Positions 15,739 through 26,437 of a stretch of 64,000 nucleotides of DNA are shown here, in pieces. The stretch's first letter is position 1. Each line of letters begins with the position of its first letter. The notes under the pieces were generated by a model. It saw only the letters and a program-made list of their open reading frames with translations. It was not told the origin of the DNA and did not search any database. Location of the stretch: positions 434,001 through 498,000 of the forward strand of contig NZ_CP081942.1 in NCBI RefSeq assembly GCF_020386635.1, read 5' to 3'. This DNA is from Pseudomonas sp. MM211 (GTDB lineage Bacteria; Pseudomonadota; Gammaproteobacteria; Pseudomonadales; Pseudomonadaceae). The translations under genes and the position numbers were made by a program.

Positions 15739-17556
15739 ATGAACACGATTCCCACCACCATGCCCAAACGCCCACGCTGGCGCAGCCTGGCCCTGCTGGC
15801 GCTGCTGCTGGCACCGCTGCTGTGGCCGCTGCAGTACATTGCCGAGCGCTACTACCGCACCGAGCTGACCGAGCAGAATCGCCAGACCCTCGACCTGTAC
15901 GTGGCCAACCTGCTGGGCACCTTACGCCGTTACGAAGTGCTGCCACCGATTCTTGGCGACCTGCCGGGCCTGCGTACCGTACTGGCGACGCCAGGAGACG
16001 AGGCCGCTCAGGCTGCTGCCAACCAATTGCTCAAGCGGGTGCGCCAGCAGACCGGTGCCGACGTGATCTACCTGATGAACCCCGCCGGGGAAACCCTGGC
16101 CGCCTCCAACTGGGATCAGCAGGACACCTTCGTGCGCGGCAACTTCGCCTTCCGGCCCTACTTCCAGGAAGCCCTGGCCGGCCGCTTGGGGCGCTTCTTC
16201 GGTCTTGGCACCACCTCTGGCAAGCGTGGCTACTACTTCGCCTCCGCCGTTTACGATGGCAACCAGAAGATTGGCGTGATGGTGATCAAGGTCGACCTCG
16301 ACCACACCGAGAGCCTGTGGGGCAATACCCCGGAGCAACTGCTGGTGACCGACGGCAATGGCGTAGTGATCCTCACCTCGCGACCGGACTGGCGGTTTCA
16401 CGCCAGTCGCCCGCTGGACAAGGCCGAGCGCGCCTCTATAGCCGCCATCCAGCCGTATCCGACCCAGTCCCCGCCGCCCCTGCACCTCGATGCCGATGTC
16501 TGGCTGACCCAAAGCCGGGTGCTCGACGAGACCGGCTGGAGCGTCAGCATTCTCGCCCCCCGCGTGGTGCTCGACCGCTCGGTACGCACCGTGGTGGCCA
16601 TCGGCGGCGGTGCCCTGCTGGTGCTGATTCTGCTCCTTGGCCTGATGATGCAGCGGCGCCGTCACTACCTCGACCGCATCGCCCTCAGCACCCGCGCTCG
16701 TCAGGAACTGGAGCAGCGTGTGCAGGAGCGTACCCAGGATCTGGAGCGCCTCAACAGCCGCCTGAAACAGGAGGTACTGGAGCGCGAGCAGGCCCAACAG
16801 GAGCTGGTACAGGCCCAGGACGAACTGGTGCAGGCCAGCAAGCTGACGGCCCTGGGCACCATGAGCGCCAGCATCAGCCATGAGCTCAATCAGCCACTGG
16901 CAGCCATCCGCAGCTATGCGGAAAACGCCGGCGTGCTGCTCGATCACCAGCGCACCGAAGATGCTCGCGGCAATCTGAAGCTGATCAGTCAGCTCACCGA
17001 GCGCATGGCCTCGATCATCGCTCACCTGCGCGCCTTCGCCCGTCGCGACCGCCATGCCCCGGAAAGCGTGGCCCTGCAACCGGCCATCGACGATGCTCTG
17101 GCGCTGCTGGCCAAGCGCCGGCGCGCCATGGACGTGGAGCTGATCCGCGACCTTCCCGATGCCACGCTCTGGGTACAGGCCGGCGAAACTCGCCTGCGCC
17201 AGGTGCTCAGCAACCTGCTGGCCAATGCCCTCGACGCCCTTGGCGAACGGGCGCAGCCGCGGCGCATCTGGATCAGCACTGAGCTGCACGACAACCTGGT
17301 CGAGCTGCACCTGCGCGACAATGGCCCAGGCTTTTCCGAGACCGCTCTGGCCCACGCCCGGGAACCCTTCTTCACCACCAAGACCAGTGCCCAGGGCCTC
17401 GGCCTTGGCCTGGCGATCTGCGACACCCTGATGCGCGCCCTGGGTGGCGAGTTGCTGTTTAGCAACCATCCCAAAGGGGGCGCTCACCTGATCCTGCGCC
17501 TGCACACCGCCGAAAATGGCGTGAACATCCAGCCGCCCGAGGACTTCGCCGTATGA
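15739..17556 (+). CDS. dctB: C4-dicarboxylate sensor histidine kinase DctB
   Basis: A 605-residue membrane sensor. TM helices at about 17–32 and 282–303 flank a periplasmic double-CACHE ligand domain (about 40–280), which in known DctB binds succinate, malate or fumarate. A coiled coil (318–368) leads to the kinase core with phospho-acceptor His381 in SISHELNQPLAAIRSYAENA, and the ATP-binding part has DNGPGFSE and GLGLGLAICDTL. It overlaps dctD by 4 bases. Confidence 0.94.
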   Translation: MNTIPTTMPKRPRWRSLALLALLLAPLLWPLQYIAERYYRTELTEQNRQTLDLYVANLLGTLRRYEVLPPILGDLPGLRTVLATPGDEAAQAAANQLLKRVRQQTGADVIYLMNPAGETLAASNWDQQDTFVRGNFAFRPYFQEALAGRLGRFFGLGTTSGKRGYYFASAVYDGNQKIGVMVIKVDLDHTESLWGNTPEQLLVTDGNGVVILTSRPDWRFHASRPLDKAERASIAAIQPYPTQSPPPLHLDADVWLTQSRVLDETGWSVSILAPRVVLDRSVRTVVAIGGGALLVLILLLGLMMQRRRHYLDRIALSTRARQELEQRVQERTQDLERLNSRLKQEVLEREQAQQELVQAQDELVQASKLTALGTMSASISHELNQPLAAIRSYAENAGVLLDHQRTEDARGNLKLISQLTERMASIIAHLRAFARRDRHAPESVALQPAIDDALALLAKRRRAMDVELIRDLPDATLWVQAGETRLRQVLSNLLANALDALGERAQPRRIWISTELHDNLVELHLRDNGPGFSETALAHAREPFFTTKTSAQGLGLGLAICDTLMRALGGELLFSNHPKGGAHLILRLHTAENGVNIQPPEDFAV

Positions 17557-18938
17557 CCACCATCGACGCCCGCACCCAGGTTCTGCTGATCGACGACGAC
17601 CCGCACCTGCGCCAGGCCCTCAGCCAGACCCTCGACCTGGCAGGGCTCAAGGTCACCACCCTGGCCGATGCCAAAGGCCTCGCCGAGCGTATCGACCGCG
17701 ACTGGCCCGGCGTGGTGGTCAGCGATATCCGCATGCCCGGCGTCGACGGCCTGCAGTTGCTGCAGCAATTGCACGAGCAGGATCCCGAGCTGCCGGTGCT
17801 GCTGATCACCGGCCATGGCGACGTACCCCTGGCCGTGCAAGCCATGCGTGCCGGTGCCTACGACTTCCTGGAGAAGCCCTTCGCCAGCGAAGACCTGCTG
17901 GAAAGCGTACGCCGCGCCCTGGCTCTGCGCCGCCTGGTACTGGACAACCGCAGCCTGCGTCTGGCCCTGGCCGACCGGCAACAGCTATCAGGCCGCCTGA
18001 TCGGCCACTCACCCGCCATCCTGCGACTGCGCGAGCAGATCGGCTCCCTCGCCAGTATCAGCACCGATGTACTGATCCTCGGCGAAACCGGTGCTGGCAA
18101 GGAAGTGGTAGCGCGCGCCCTGCATGACCTGTCGAACCGGCGCGACGGCCCTTTCGTGGCGATCAACGCTGGCGCCCTGGCCGAGTCTGTGGTGGAAAGT
18201 GAGTTGTTCGGCCACGAGCCTGGCGCCTTCACGGGTGCACAGAAGCGCCGTATCGGCAAATTCGAATTCGCCAATGGTGGCACCCTGTTCCTCGACGAGA
18301 TCGAGAGCATGAGCCTGGACGTACAGGTCAAGTTGCTGCGCCTACTGCAGGAGCGCGTCGTCGAGCGCCTTGGCGGCAACCAACTGATCCCTCTGGATAT
18401 CCGCGTGATTGCCGCGACCAAGGAAGACCTGCGCACCGCCGCCGACCAGGGCCGTTTCCGTGCCGACCTCTATTACCGGCTGAACGTCGCGCCACTGCGT
18501 ATTCCACCGCTGCGCGAACGCGGCGAAGACATTCTGGTGCTGTTCCAGCACTTCGCCAACAACGCCAGTACCCGCCACGGCCTCACACAGCACGAGTTGC
18601 AGCCTGGCCAGAGGGCCATGCTGCTGCGCCATCCCTGGCCGGGCAACGTACGCGAGCTGCAAAATGCCGGCGAGCGCTTCGCCCTGGGGCTGGATCTCGG
18701 CCTGGAGCTGTCGATCAACAGCCAGCTGCATAGCGCGCCATTAGCAGGCAGCCTCAGCGAACAGGTAGAGGCCTTCGAGCGCGCGTTGATTGCTGCCGAA
18801 CTGACCCGCAATCACGGTTCATTGCGCAGCCTGGCCGAAGCTCTCGGCGTACCGCGCAAGACCCTGCACGACAAATTGCGCAAGCATGGCCTCAATTTCG
18901 CTGATGCTGGCGGAAGCTCGCCAGAGGACGCCGACTAA
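17553..18938 (+). CDS. dctD: Sigma-54-dependent response regulator DctD
   Basis: A 461-residue NtrC-class activator. Receiver domain residues 8–120 have phospho-acceptor Asp58 in VVVSDIRMPG and Lys108. The AAA+ domain has Walker A GETGAGKE at 177–184 and the sigma-54-contacting GAFTGA at 224–229. A Fis-type HTH (SLRSLAEALGVPRKTLHDKL) closes the protein. It should activate dctP from the dyad and sigma-54 promoter found just downstream. Confidence 0.95.
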   Translation: MTTIDARTQVLLIDDDPHLRQALSQTLDLAGLKVTTLADAKGLAERIDRDWPGVVVSDIRMPGVDGLQLLQQLHEQDPELPVLLITGHGDVPLAVQAMRAGAYDFLEKPFASEDLLESVRRALALRRLVLDNRSLRLALADRQQLSGRLIGHSPAILRLREQIGSLASISTDVLILGETGAGKEVVARALHDLSNRRDGPFVAINAGALAESVVESELFGHEPGAFTGAQKRRIGKFEFANGGTLFLDEIESMSLDVQVKLLRLLQERVVERLGGNQLIPLDIRVIAATKEDLRTAADQGRFRADLYYRLNVAPLRIPPLRERGEDILVLFQHFANNASTRHGLTQHELQPGQRAMLLRHPWPGNVRELQNAGERFALGLDLGLELSINSQLHSAPLAGSLSEQVEAFERALIAAELTRNHGSLRSLAEALGVPRKTLHDKLRKHGLNFADAGGSSPEDAD

Positions 18939-19026
18939 ATAAGCGGATTCTTGCCGACCAAACCTTATCCTCAGCCACTCATCTCGTATCACCGCCAGCA
19001 TCCAGGTTCAAAGAGCTTCCGCCTGA

Positions 19027-20262
<1,236 letters not shown>

Positions 20263-20300
20263 GGCCGGGCTGTAATAGCCCACCCGGCGGCGGCGGCTCA

Positions 20301-20440
20301 GAGCCTGTTCACGATCTCGCGAGCTAGAGCCATACAAGGCAAAAACAGGCGAGGAAGCGGAGTTTACGAGTTGTAAATGAGCATTCCGAGCCTGTTTTTA
20401 ACGCAGTAGGGCCGACGCGCAGCAGATCGTGAACAGGCTC
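20301..20440. mobile_element. 140-bp MITE with IS5-family-like ends
   Basis: The element has perfect 17-base terminal inverted repeats (GAGCCTGTTCACGATCT) and is flanked on both sides by TCA (20298–20300 and 20441–20443), a 3-base target duplication. A second internal inverted repeat (AAAAACAGGC at 20341–20350 with GCCTGTTTTT at 20390–20399) lets the whole element fold into a long hairpin. It encodes no protein. GAGCCTGT ends and 3-base TNA target sites are typical of the IS1031 group of IS5, so mobilisation by such an IS is inferred. It lies between dctP and dctQ. Confidence 0.85.
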
Positions 20441-20563
20441 TCAGCGGGGTCGCTGCCCGCTTTACCGACACTGACACCTGATGGCTGCAGCGCCGCTGCC
20501 GAGCCCCAGGTGTCGCTGTCTCTTACGTCGCTTCGCGACCGCTCTTATACACGGAGATAACCC

Positions 20564-21196
20564 ATGCACGCTGTCGCTCGTGTCTGGAACAAAGCCGAAG
20601 AGATGATGGTGGCGTTCCTGCTTGCAGGCATGACCCTGGTCACCTTCTCGTACGTGGTGTTCAACAACCTCTACGGGCTTTTCTACGCCCTCGGCGATTC
20701 CCTGCCGTTCGCCAACGATGCGATGTTCAGCATCGGCGACGGCATCCTTTATGTCGCCCAGGAAATGACCTGGAGCGTGGCCCTGACCAAGGCCATGTTC
20801 GGTTGGCTGATCTTCGTCGGCCTGGCCTGGGGCGTGCGCATCGGTGCGCACATCGGCGTCGACCTGCTAGTGCGCCTGTTCAAACCCGCTCTGCAGAAGG
20901 CCGTGGCGATTCTTGCGCTGGTCATCTGCCTGGCGTACTGCGCGCTGATGGCCTACTCCAGCGAGCAGTGGGTCGCGGTGCTGTTCAACATCGGCACCGG
21001 TGCCGAGGATCTGGATCGCTTCGGCGTTCAGCAGTGGCACATCGTGATGATCGTGCCGATTGGCTTCTCTCTCATGTTCCTGCGTTTCGCCCAGGTGTTG
21101 GTGCGGGTGATTCAGGACAAGCAGATTGGTTTTGGTGGTCACGGCGAAGTCGAAGACGCCATCAAACTCGCCGAAGAGACGGAGGCTAAACGATGA
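20564..21196 (+). CDS. dctQ: TRAP transporter small membrane subunit DctQ
   Basis: A 210-residue protein with four membrane helices (about 16–38, 75–95, 108–128 and 145–168), the DctQ topology. CGGAGATAACCC precedes the ATG. The stop overlaps dctM by 4 bases. The 300-base gap to dctP is unusually long for this operon because of the MITE. Confidence 0.93.
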   Translation: MHAVARVWNKAEEMMVAFLLAGMTLVTFSYVVFNNLYGLFYALGDSLPFANDAMFSIGDGILYVAQEMTWSVALTKAMFGWLIFVGLAWGVRIGAHIGVDLLVRLFKPALQKAVAILALVICLAYCALMAYSSEQWVAVLFNIGTGAEDLDRFGVQQWHIVMIVPIGFSLMFLRFAQVLVRVIQDKQIGFGGHGEVEDAIKLAEETEAKR

Positions 21197-22473
21197 CCAT
21201 CGCATTTCTGTTCGTCGCCCTGTTCGCGCTGATGTTCATCGGCATTCCGGTGGCGATTTCCCTGGGGCTGTCCGGGGCCATGACCATCCTGTTCTTCAGC
21301 AACGACTCGGTGCGTTCGCTGGCGATCAAGCTGTTCGAGACCAGCGAGCACTACACGCTGCTGGCGATTCCATTCTTCCTGCTGTCGGGTGCGTTCATGA
21401 CCAGCGGCGGCGTGGCCCGTCGGCTGATCGATTTCGCCAACGCCTGCGTCGGTCACATCAAGGGTGGCCTGGCCATCGCCGCGATTCTGGCGTGCATGCT
21501 GTTCGCTGCGCTGAGCGGCTCGTCGCCGGCCACGGTAGCGGCGGTCGGTTCGATCGTCATCGCCGGCATGGTGCGCTCGGGCTACAAGAAGGAGTTCGCT
21601 GCCGGTATCGTCTGTAACGCCGGTACCCTGGGCATCCTGATTCCGCCGTCGATCGTCATGGTGGTCTACGCCACGGCGACCGAGACCTCGGTGGGCAAGC
21701 TGTTCATGGCCGGTGTGGTGCCGGGCCTGCTGCTGGGCGTGTTCCTGATGATCACCATCTACATCATCGCCCGGGTGAAGAACATGCCGTCGCTGCCGCG
21801 CGCGTCGATGGCCGAGATCCTCACCGCCGGGCGCAAGGCCGGCTGGGGTCTGGCGCTGATCGTGATCATCCTCGGTGGCATCTACTCGGGTATGTTCACG
21901 CCGACCGAAGCCGCTGCGGTGGCTGCGGTGTATGCGGCGTTCGTGGCGATCTTCATCTACAAGGACATGACCGTTCGCGAGTGCCCCAAGGTGTTCGTCG
22001 AGGCCGGCAAGCTGAGCGTGGTGCTGATGTTCATCATCGCCAACGCCATGCTGTTCGCCCACGTGCTGACCACCGAGCAGATCCCGCAGTCGATCACCGC
22101 CTGGGTCGTCGATCAGGGCTTCAGCCCGATCGAGTTCCTGATCGTGGTGAACATCGTGCTGCTGGTTGCCGGTACCTTCATGGAGCCGTCGGCGATCATC
22201 CTGATCCTGGCGCCGATCCTGTTCCCGATCGCCATGCAGCTGGGCATCGATCCGATCCACCTGGGCATCATCATGGTGGTGAACATGGAGATCGGCCTGA
22301 TCACGCCGCCTACAGGCCTCAACCTGTTCGTCACCTCGGCGGTCACCGGCATGCCGCTGACCCGCGTGGTACGCGCGGTATCGCCGTGGCTGCTGGTGAT
22401 GCTGGCGTTCCTGATCCTGGTCACCTACGTGCCGTTCATTTCGCTGGGCTTGCCGAACTTCCTGGGCATGTAA
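21193..22473 (+). CDS. dctM: TRAP transporter large permease DctM
   Basis: A 426-residue permease with about 12 membrane helices; DctM-family segments include ALSGSSPATVAAVGS, LGILIPPSIVMVVYA and MEIGLITPPTGLNLFV. It uses the sodium gradient to import succinate, malate or fumarate delivered by DctP. It is the last gene of the operon; a hairpin and a terminator follow. Confidence 0.96.
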   Translation: MTIAFLFVALFALMFIGIPVAISLGLSGAMTILFFSNDSVRSLAIKLFETSEHYTLLAIPFFLLSGAFMTSGGVARRLIDFANACVGHIKGGLAIAAILACMLFAALSGSSPATVAAVGSIVIAGMVRSGYKKEFAAGIVCNAGTLGILIPPSIVMVVYATATETSVGKLFMAGVVPGLLLGVFLMITIYIIARVKNMPSLPRASMAEILTAGRKAGWGLALIVIILGGIYSGMFTPTEAAAVAAVYAAFVAIFIYKDMTVRECPKVFVEAGKLSVVLMFIIANAMLFAHVLTTEQIPQSITAWVVDQGFSPIEFLIVVNIVLLVAGTFMEPSAIILILAPILFPIAMQLGIDPIHLGIIMVVNMEIGLITPPTGLNLFVTSAVTGMPLTRVVRAVSPWLLVMLAFLILVTYVPFISLGLPNFLGM

Positions 22474-22487
22474 GACGTTCCACTTTA

Positions 22488-22533
22488 TGGGGGTTCGCCC
22501 CCATTACGCCCGGCCTCAGTGCCGGGCTTTTTT
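22488..22533 (+). terminator. Double hairpin terminator after dctM
   Basis: TGGGGG-TTCG-CCCCCA (22488–22503) is followed by GCCCGGC-CTCAGT-GCCGGGC and TTTTTT (22508–22533). The second is a standard rho-independent terminator. Confidence 0.9.
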
Positions 22534-22750
22534 GTTTCAGGCGGATCGCATGCGAGTCGTGCCGCCGCAACCGATAACGGGTAACCTTGTATCAAGTCGT
22601 GACTCGTGGGTCATGGATCGCGTCAGCATAGGCACCTGAATTTCCATCATGGCGCCTCTCGCCAGAGACGCGCGCCTCGCCTCGATCCGCTGACCCGGCA
22701 TCCGCTCGATAATGGCGCGTGCTGATCTAATTAGTTGAAGGAGTGTCCGC

Positions 22751-24652
22751 GTGAAGTCTCGTTTGCCTGTGATCGTCGGTTTCGGTGGCTACAATGCCGC
22801 CGGCCGCAGCTCCTTCCACCACGGTTTCCGCCGCATGGTGATCGAATCGCTGGACGAACAGGCACGCCGCGAAACCCTCATCGGTCTGGCCGTTATGACC
22901 AAGCTGGTACGCGTGGTCGACGGCGACTACCAGAGCCTGGACGGCGAGCCGTTGTCCGGCGTGGAGATCGAGCGTCGCTATGGCGAGCAGGTGCTGGCTT
23001 CCACCCTGGTGCGCCGTATCGAGAAACAGCACCTCGACCCCGACGCTGCCCACTGGCACAAGAGCATCGCCCTGAACGGCGAAGGCGGCAGCCTGACCTT
23101 CGTCAGCACCCGCAAGCAATTGCCCGAGCCGCTGCCAGCCAACTGGTCGGTCGAAGAACTCGAAGGCAACGACGTGCGCGTCACCCTGCATGACAGCTGT
23201 GAATTCAAGGTCGACAGTTACCGCGCCCTGCCGGTGAAGTCCGCGGGGCAGCTGCCGACCGGCTTCGAGCCAGGCGAACTGTACAACTCGCGCTTCCACC
23301 CGCGTGGCCTGCAGATGGCCGTGGTTGGCGTTACCGACGCCCTGCGCGCCACTGGTGTGCCGTGGCAGACCATCGTCGACCAGGTTGCGCCGGACGAGAT
23401 CGCAGTATTCGCCGGCAGCATCATGAGCCAGCTCGACGAGAACGGCTTCGGCGGTCTGATGCAGTCGCGCCTCAAGGGCCACCGCGTCAGCTCCAAGCAG
23501 TTGGCCCTGGGCCTGAACACCATGCCTGCGGACTTCATCAACGCTTACGTGCTGGGCAGCGTCGGCACCACCGGCAGCGTCACCGGCGCCTGCGCCACGT
23601 TCCTCTACAACCTGCAGAAAGGCATCGAGCAAATCAATGCCGGCAAGGCGCGAGTAGTGATCGTTGGCAACAGCGAGGCGCCGATCAACGCCGAGTGCAT
23701 CGAGGGCTATGGCGCCATGGGCGCACTGGCTACCGAAGACGGCCTGCGCCTGATCGAAGGGAAAGATGACGTCGACTTCCGCCGTGCCAGCCGCCCGTTC
23801 GGCGACAACTGCGGTTTCACCCTGTCGGAAGCCTGCCAGTTCATCGTGCTGATGGACGACGAGCTAGCCCTGCAACTGGGTGCCGACATCCACGGCGCCG
23901 CCACCGACGTGTTCATCAACGCCGATGGCTTCAAGAAATCCATTTCTGCGCCGGGCCCAGGCAACTACCTGACCGTCGCCAAGGCCGTGGCCAGCGCTGT
24001 GCAACTGCTGGGTGTCGATGCCGTGCGCCAGCGCAGCTTCGTGCATGCCCACGGCTCCAGCACGCCAGCCAACCGGGTCACCGAATCCGAACTGCTGGAT
24101 CGCGTAGCGGCGGCTTTCGCCATCGACAGCTGGCCAGTAGCGGCAGTGAAAGCGTTCGTCGGCCACTCCCTGGCAACCGCCAGTGGCGACCAGGTGATCT
24201 CCGCGCTGGGTACCTTCAAGTACGGCATCATTCCTGGCATCAAAACCATCGATGAAGTGGCTGCGGACGTGCACCAGCAGCACCTGAGCATCAGCAACGT
24301 GGATCGCCACGACCAGCGCATGGACGTGTGCTTCATCAACTCCAAGGGTTTTGGCGGCAACAATGCCAGCGCCGTGGTGCTCGCCCCCCACGTGGTCGAG
24401 CGCATGCTGCGCAAGCGCCACGGCGAGGCAGCCTTCAGCGCCTACCAGCAGCGTCGCGAGCAAACCCGCGCGACGGCGCGGGCCTACGACGAGCAGGCAC
24501 TGAAAGGTCAGCTGGATATCATCTACAACTTCGGCAACGACCTGATCGACGACACGCAGATCGATATCGGCAGCGAGCAGATCAAGGTACCGGGCTTCGC
24601 CCAGCCGCTGGTGTTCAAGCAGGATGACCGCTACCGCGACATGCTCGACTGA
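22751..24652 (+). CDS. fabY: Beta-ketoacyl-ACP synthase FabY
   Basis: A 633-residue condensing enzyme, the length of P. aeruginosa FabY, which starts fatty acid synthesis by condensing acetyl-CoA with malonyl-ACP in place of FabH. The active site is complete: Cys281 in GSVTGACATFLYN, His434 in VHAHGSSTPAN and His472 in VKAFVGHSLATASG. Translation starts at GTG 22751 after GAAGGAG. The position between dctM and cysQ/nudE matches P. aeruginosa. Confidence 0.93.
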   Translation: MKSRLPVIVGFGGYNAAGRSSFHHGFRRMVIESLDEQARRETLIGLAVMTKLVRVVDGDYQSLDGEPLSGVEIERRYGEQVLASTLVRRIEKQHLDPDAAHWHKSIALNGEGGSLTFVSTRKQLPEPLPANWSVEELEGNDVRVTLHDSCEFKVDSYRALPVKSAGQLPTGFEPGELYNSRFHPRGLQMAVVGVTDALRATGVPWQTIVDQVAPDEIAVFAGSIMSQLDENGFGGLMQSRLKGHRVSSKQLALGLNTMPADFINAYVLGSVGTTGSVTGACATFLYNLQKGIEQINAGKARVVIVGNSEAPINAECIEGYGAMGALATEDGLRLIEGKDDVDFRRASRPFGDNCGFTLSEACQFIVLMDDELALQLGADIHGAATDVFINADGFKKSISAPGPGNYLTVAKAVASAVQLLGVDAVRQRSFVHAHGSSTPANRVTESELLDRVAAAFAIDSWPVAAVKAFVGHSLATASGDQVISALGTFKYGIIPGIKTIDEVAADVHQQHLSISNVDRHDQRMDVCFINSKGFGGNNASAVVLAPHVVERMLRKRHGEAAFSAYQQRREQTRATARAYDEQALKGQLDIIYNFGNDLIDDTQIDIGSEQIKVPGFAQPLVFKQDDRYRDMLD

Positions 24653-24672
24653 GGTGTAAGCCACTGTCCATC

Positions 24673-24874
24673 TAGGAGCGTCGCCCTCGGCACGAACGAT
24701 TGCGGCCATACCGCGATTTTCGCGTTGCCCATACGATTCGCCGCGAGGTCGCGGCTCCTACAGAAAGCGCATCGCCACAACCCCGTAGGAGCGTCGACCT
24801 CGGCGCGAACGATTGTGGCCATACCGCGATTTCCGTGCTGGCCAGACGATTCGCCGCGGGGGCGCGGCGCCTAC
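24673..24874. repeat. Pair of REP-like palindromic repeats
   Basis: Two nearly identical units of about 88–90 bases (24673–24760 and 24785–24874), each starting (G)TAGGAGCGTCG and ending in the complement (GCTCCTA or GCGCCTAC), with a shared ACGATTG.GGCCATACCGCGATTT core. They separate convergent fabY and cysQ. Confidence 0.85.
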
Positions 24875-24907
24875 AATGTTTGGCAAATAGCGGTGACCGG
24901 GGAGGCG

Positions 24908-25738
24908 CTAATTAACTGGCGTTAGCCGCTTGGCTTCTTCCACCAGCACTTCGCGCCACTCGACATCAGCCGGCAAGGCCAGAAAGAAAGGGTTGAGCAG
25001 CGACTCCCGCGCCTCGTAGCGCAGCGGCTCGCCCTGCAGGGTCAGCACCACACCGCCAGCGCCCTCGAGTACGCCCTGGGCAGCAGCGGTGTCCCACTGC
25101 GAAGTCGGCGCCAAGCGCGGATAGAAGTCTGCACTGCCTTCGGCGAGCTGACAGAACTTCAGCGAACTGCCGACACTGATTCGTTCAATATCGCCAAAGC
25201 GCGCAACCAGAGCGGCCAGCAACTGCTCCTGCTCGGCGCTGCCATGACGCCGACTGGCCACCACACTCAAACCGCTCTCGGGGGTTTCACGTACGGTAAT
25301 CGCCTGCGGTTCGCCACCCGGTTCAGCGCGCCAGGCGCCCAGGCCGCTGCCGCCGTAATAAATGACGCCCGAGGCGGGAATACCGACCACGCCGAACACC
25401 ACCTGCCCACGTTCGATAAGCGCCACGTTGACGGTAAATTCTTCGCTGTCGGCGATAAATTCCTTGGTACCGTCGAGCGGGTCGACCAACCACCAGCGAT
25501 CCCAGCCCGCCCGTTGGCTCAGGGCAATATCGGCGTCTTCCTCGGACAACACGGGAATGTTCGCGTCGAGCGCCTGCAGGCCGTCGGCCAGCACACGATG
25601 GGCCGCCAGATCAGCGGCGGTCACCGGCGAGGCATCGGCTTTTTCGATCACCTGAACACCCTGGCGCCAGAACGGCAGAATCACGACGCCCGCCTGCTGC
25701 ACCAGTTCCAGTACCGCAGGCAGTAACGGATGGCTCAT
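24908..25738 (-). CDS. cysQ: 3'(2'),5'-bisphosphate nucleotidase CysQ
   Basis: A 276-residue phosphatase that removes 3'-phosphoadenosine 5'-phosphate made during sulfate assimilation. Inositol-monophosphatase-family metal motifs are present: LSEEDADIAL, DPLDGTKEFIA and, near the C-terminus, WDTAAAQGVLEGAGG. The start overlaps the nudE stop by 4 bases, so both are one operon. Confidence 0.94.
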   Translation of the reverse strand: MSHPLLPAVLELVQQAGVVILPFWRQGVQVIEKADASPVTAADLAAHRVLADGLQALDANIPVLSEEDADIALSQRAGWDRWWLVDPLDGTKEFIADSEEFTVNVALIERGQVVFGVVGIPASGVIYYGGSGLGAWRAEPGGEPQAITVRETPESGLSVVASRRHGSAEQEQLLAALVARFGDIERISVGSSLKFCQLAEGSADFYPRLAPTSQWDTAAAQGVLEGAGGVVLTLQGEPLRYEARESLLNPFFLALPADVEWREVLVEEAKRLTPVN

Positions 25739-26301
25739 CGGCTCAGTTCCCCACGCTGCTCCAGCAGATCGCGCACCAGATACAGAGCGGCCAGAGCTCG
25801 GCCTTCGCTGAACTGCGGATGCTGGATCAGGGCGGACAGCTCACGCAGGCTGACTTTATCCACACGCAGTGGCTCCGGCTCATCGCCGGGCAGTGTTTGA
25901 GGATACAGATCACGGGCCAGTACCACCTGGATCTTCTGGCTCATATAACCGGGAGACAGGCTCAGCTCGGTCAGATGTTCCAGCTTGCGGGCGCCGAAGC
26001 CGGCCTCTTCCTGCAATTCGCGATTGGCGGCATCGAGTACATCCTCGTCCGGCTCGATCAGCCCCTTGGGCAGGGAGATCTCGTATTCGCCAGTACCGCC
26101 GCAATATTCTTCGACCAGCAGAACGTGCTCGTCATCCACCATGGCCACGATCATCACCGCACCATGCCCAGTGCCGCGCCCGACCAGCCGTTCGTAGGTG
26201 CGCTCGGCACCGTTGCTGAAGCGCAACTGGATTTCCTCGACACGAAACAGGCGGCTGCTAGCGACGATTTCTCGGGCGATGACGGTGGGCTTCTGACGCA
26301 T
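25735..26301 (-). CDS. nudE: ADP compounds hydrolase NudE
   Basis: A 188-residue Nudix hydrolase. The Nudix box (Gx5Ex7REUxEExGU) is exact at GLIEPDEDVLDAANREL followed by QEEAGF. The following SPGYMSQKIQVVLA is typical of NudE, which hydrolyses ADP-ribose, NADH and Ap3A. Operon with cysQ as in P. aeruginosa. Confidence 0.93.
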   Translation of the reverse strand: MRQKPTVIAREIVASSRLFRVEEIQLRFSNGAERTYERLVGRGTGHGAVMIVAMVDDEHVLLVEEYCGGTGEYEISLPKGLIEPDEDVLDAANRELQEEAGFGARKLEHLTELSLSPGYMSQKIQVVLARDLYPQTLPGDEPEPLRVDKVSLRELSALIQHPQFSEGRALAALYLVRDLLEQRGELSR

Positions 26302-26437
26302 GGGTGAGTCCTGCTGCTGGGCTGACCGGAACGGTTATCATACCGCGCCTGCCTGGATTGTCTGCGCTCTAAAAGCGCGCATTTGACGACTAGCAGGCCC
26401 CGTCCACCGCATTTCCATCTCAGAGAGCCGCCTTGCC

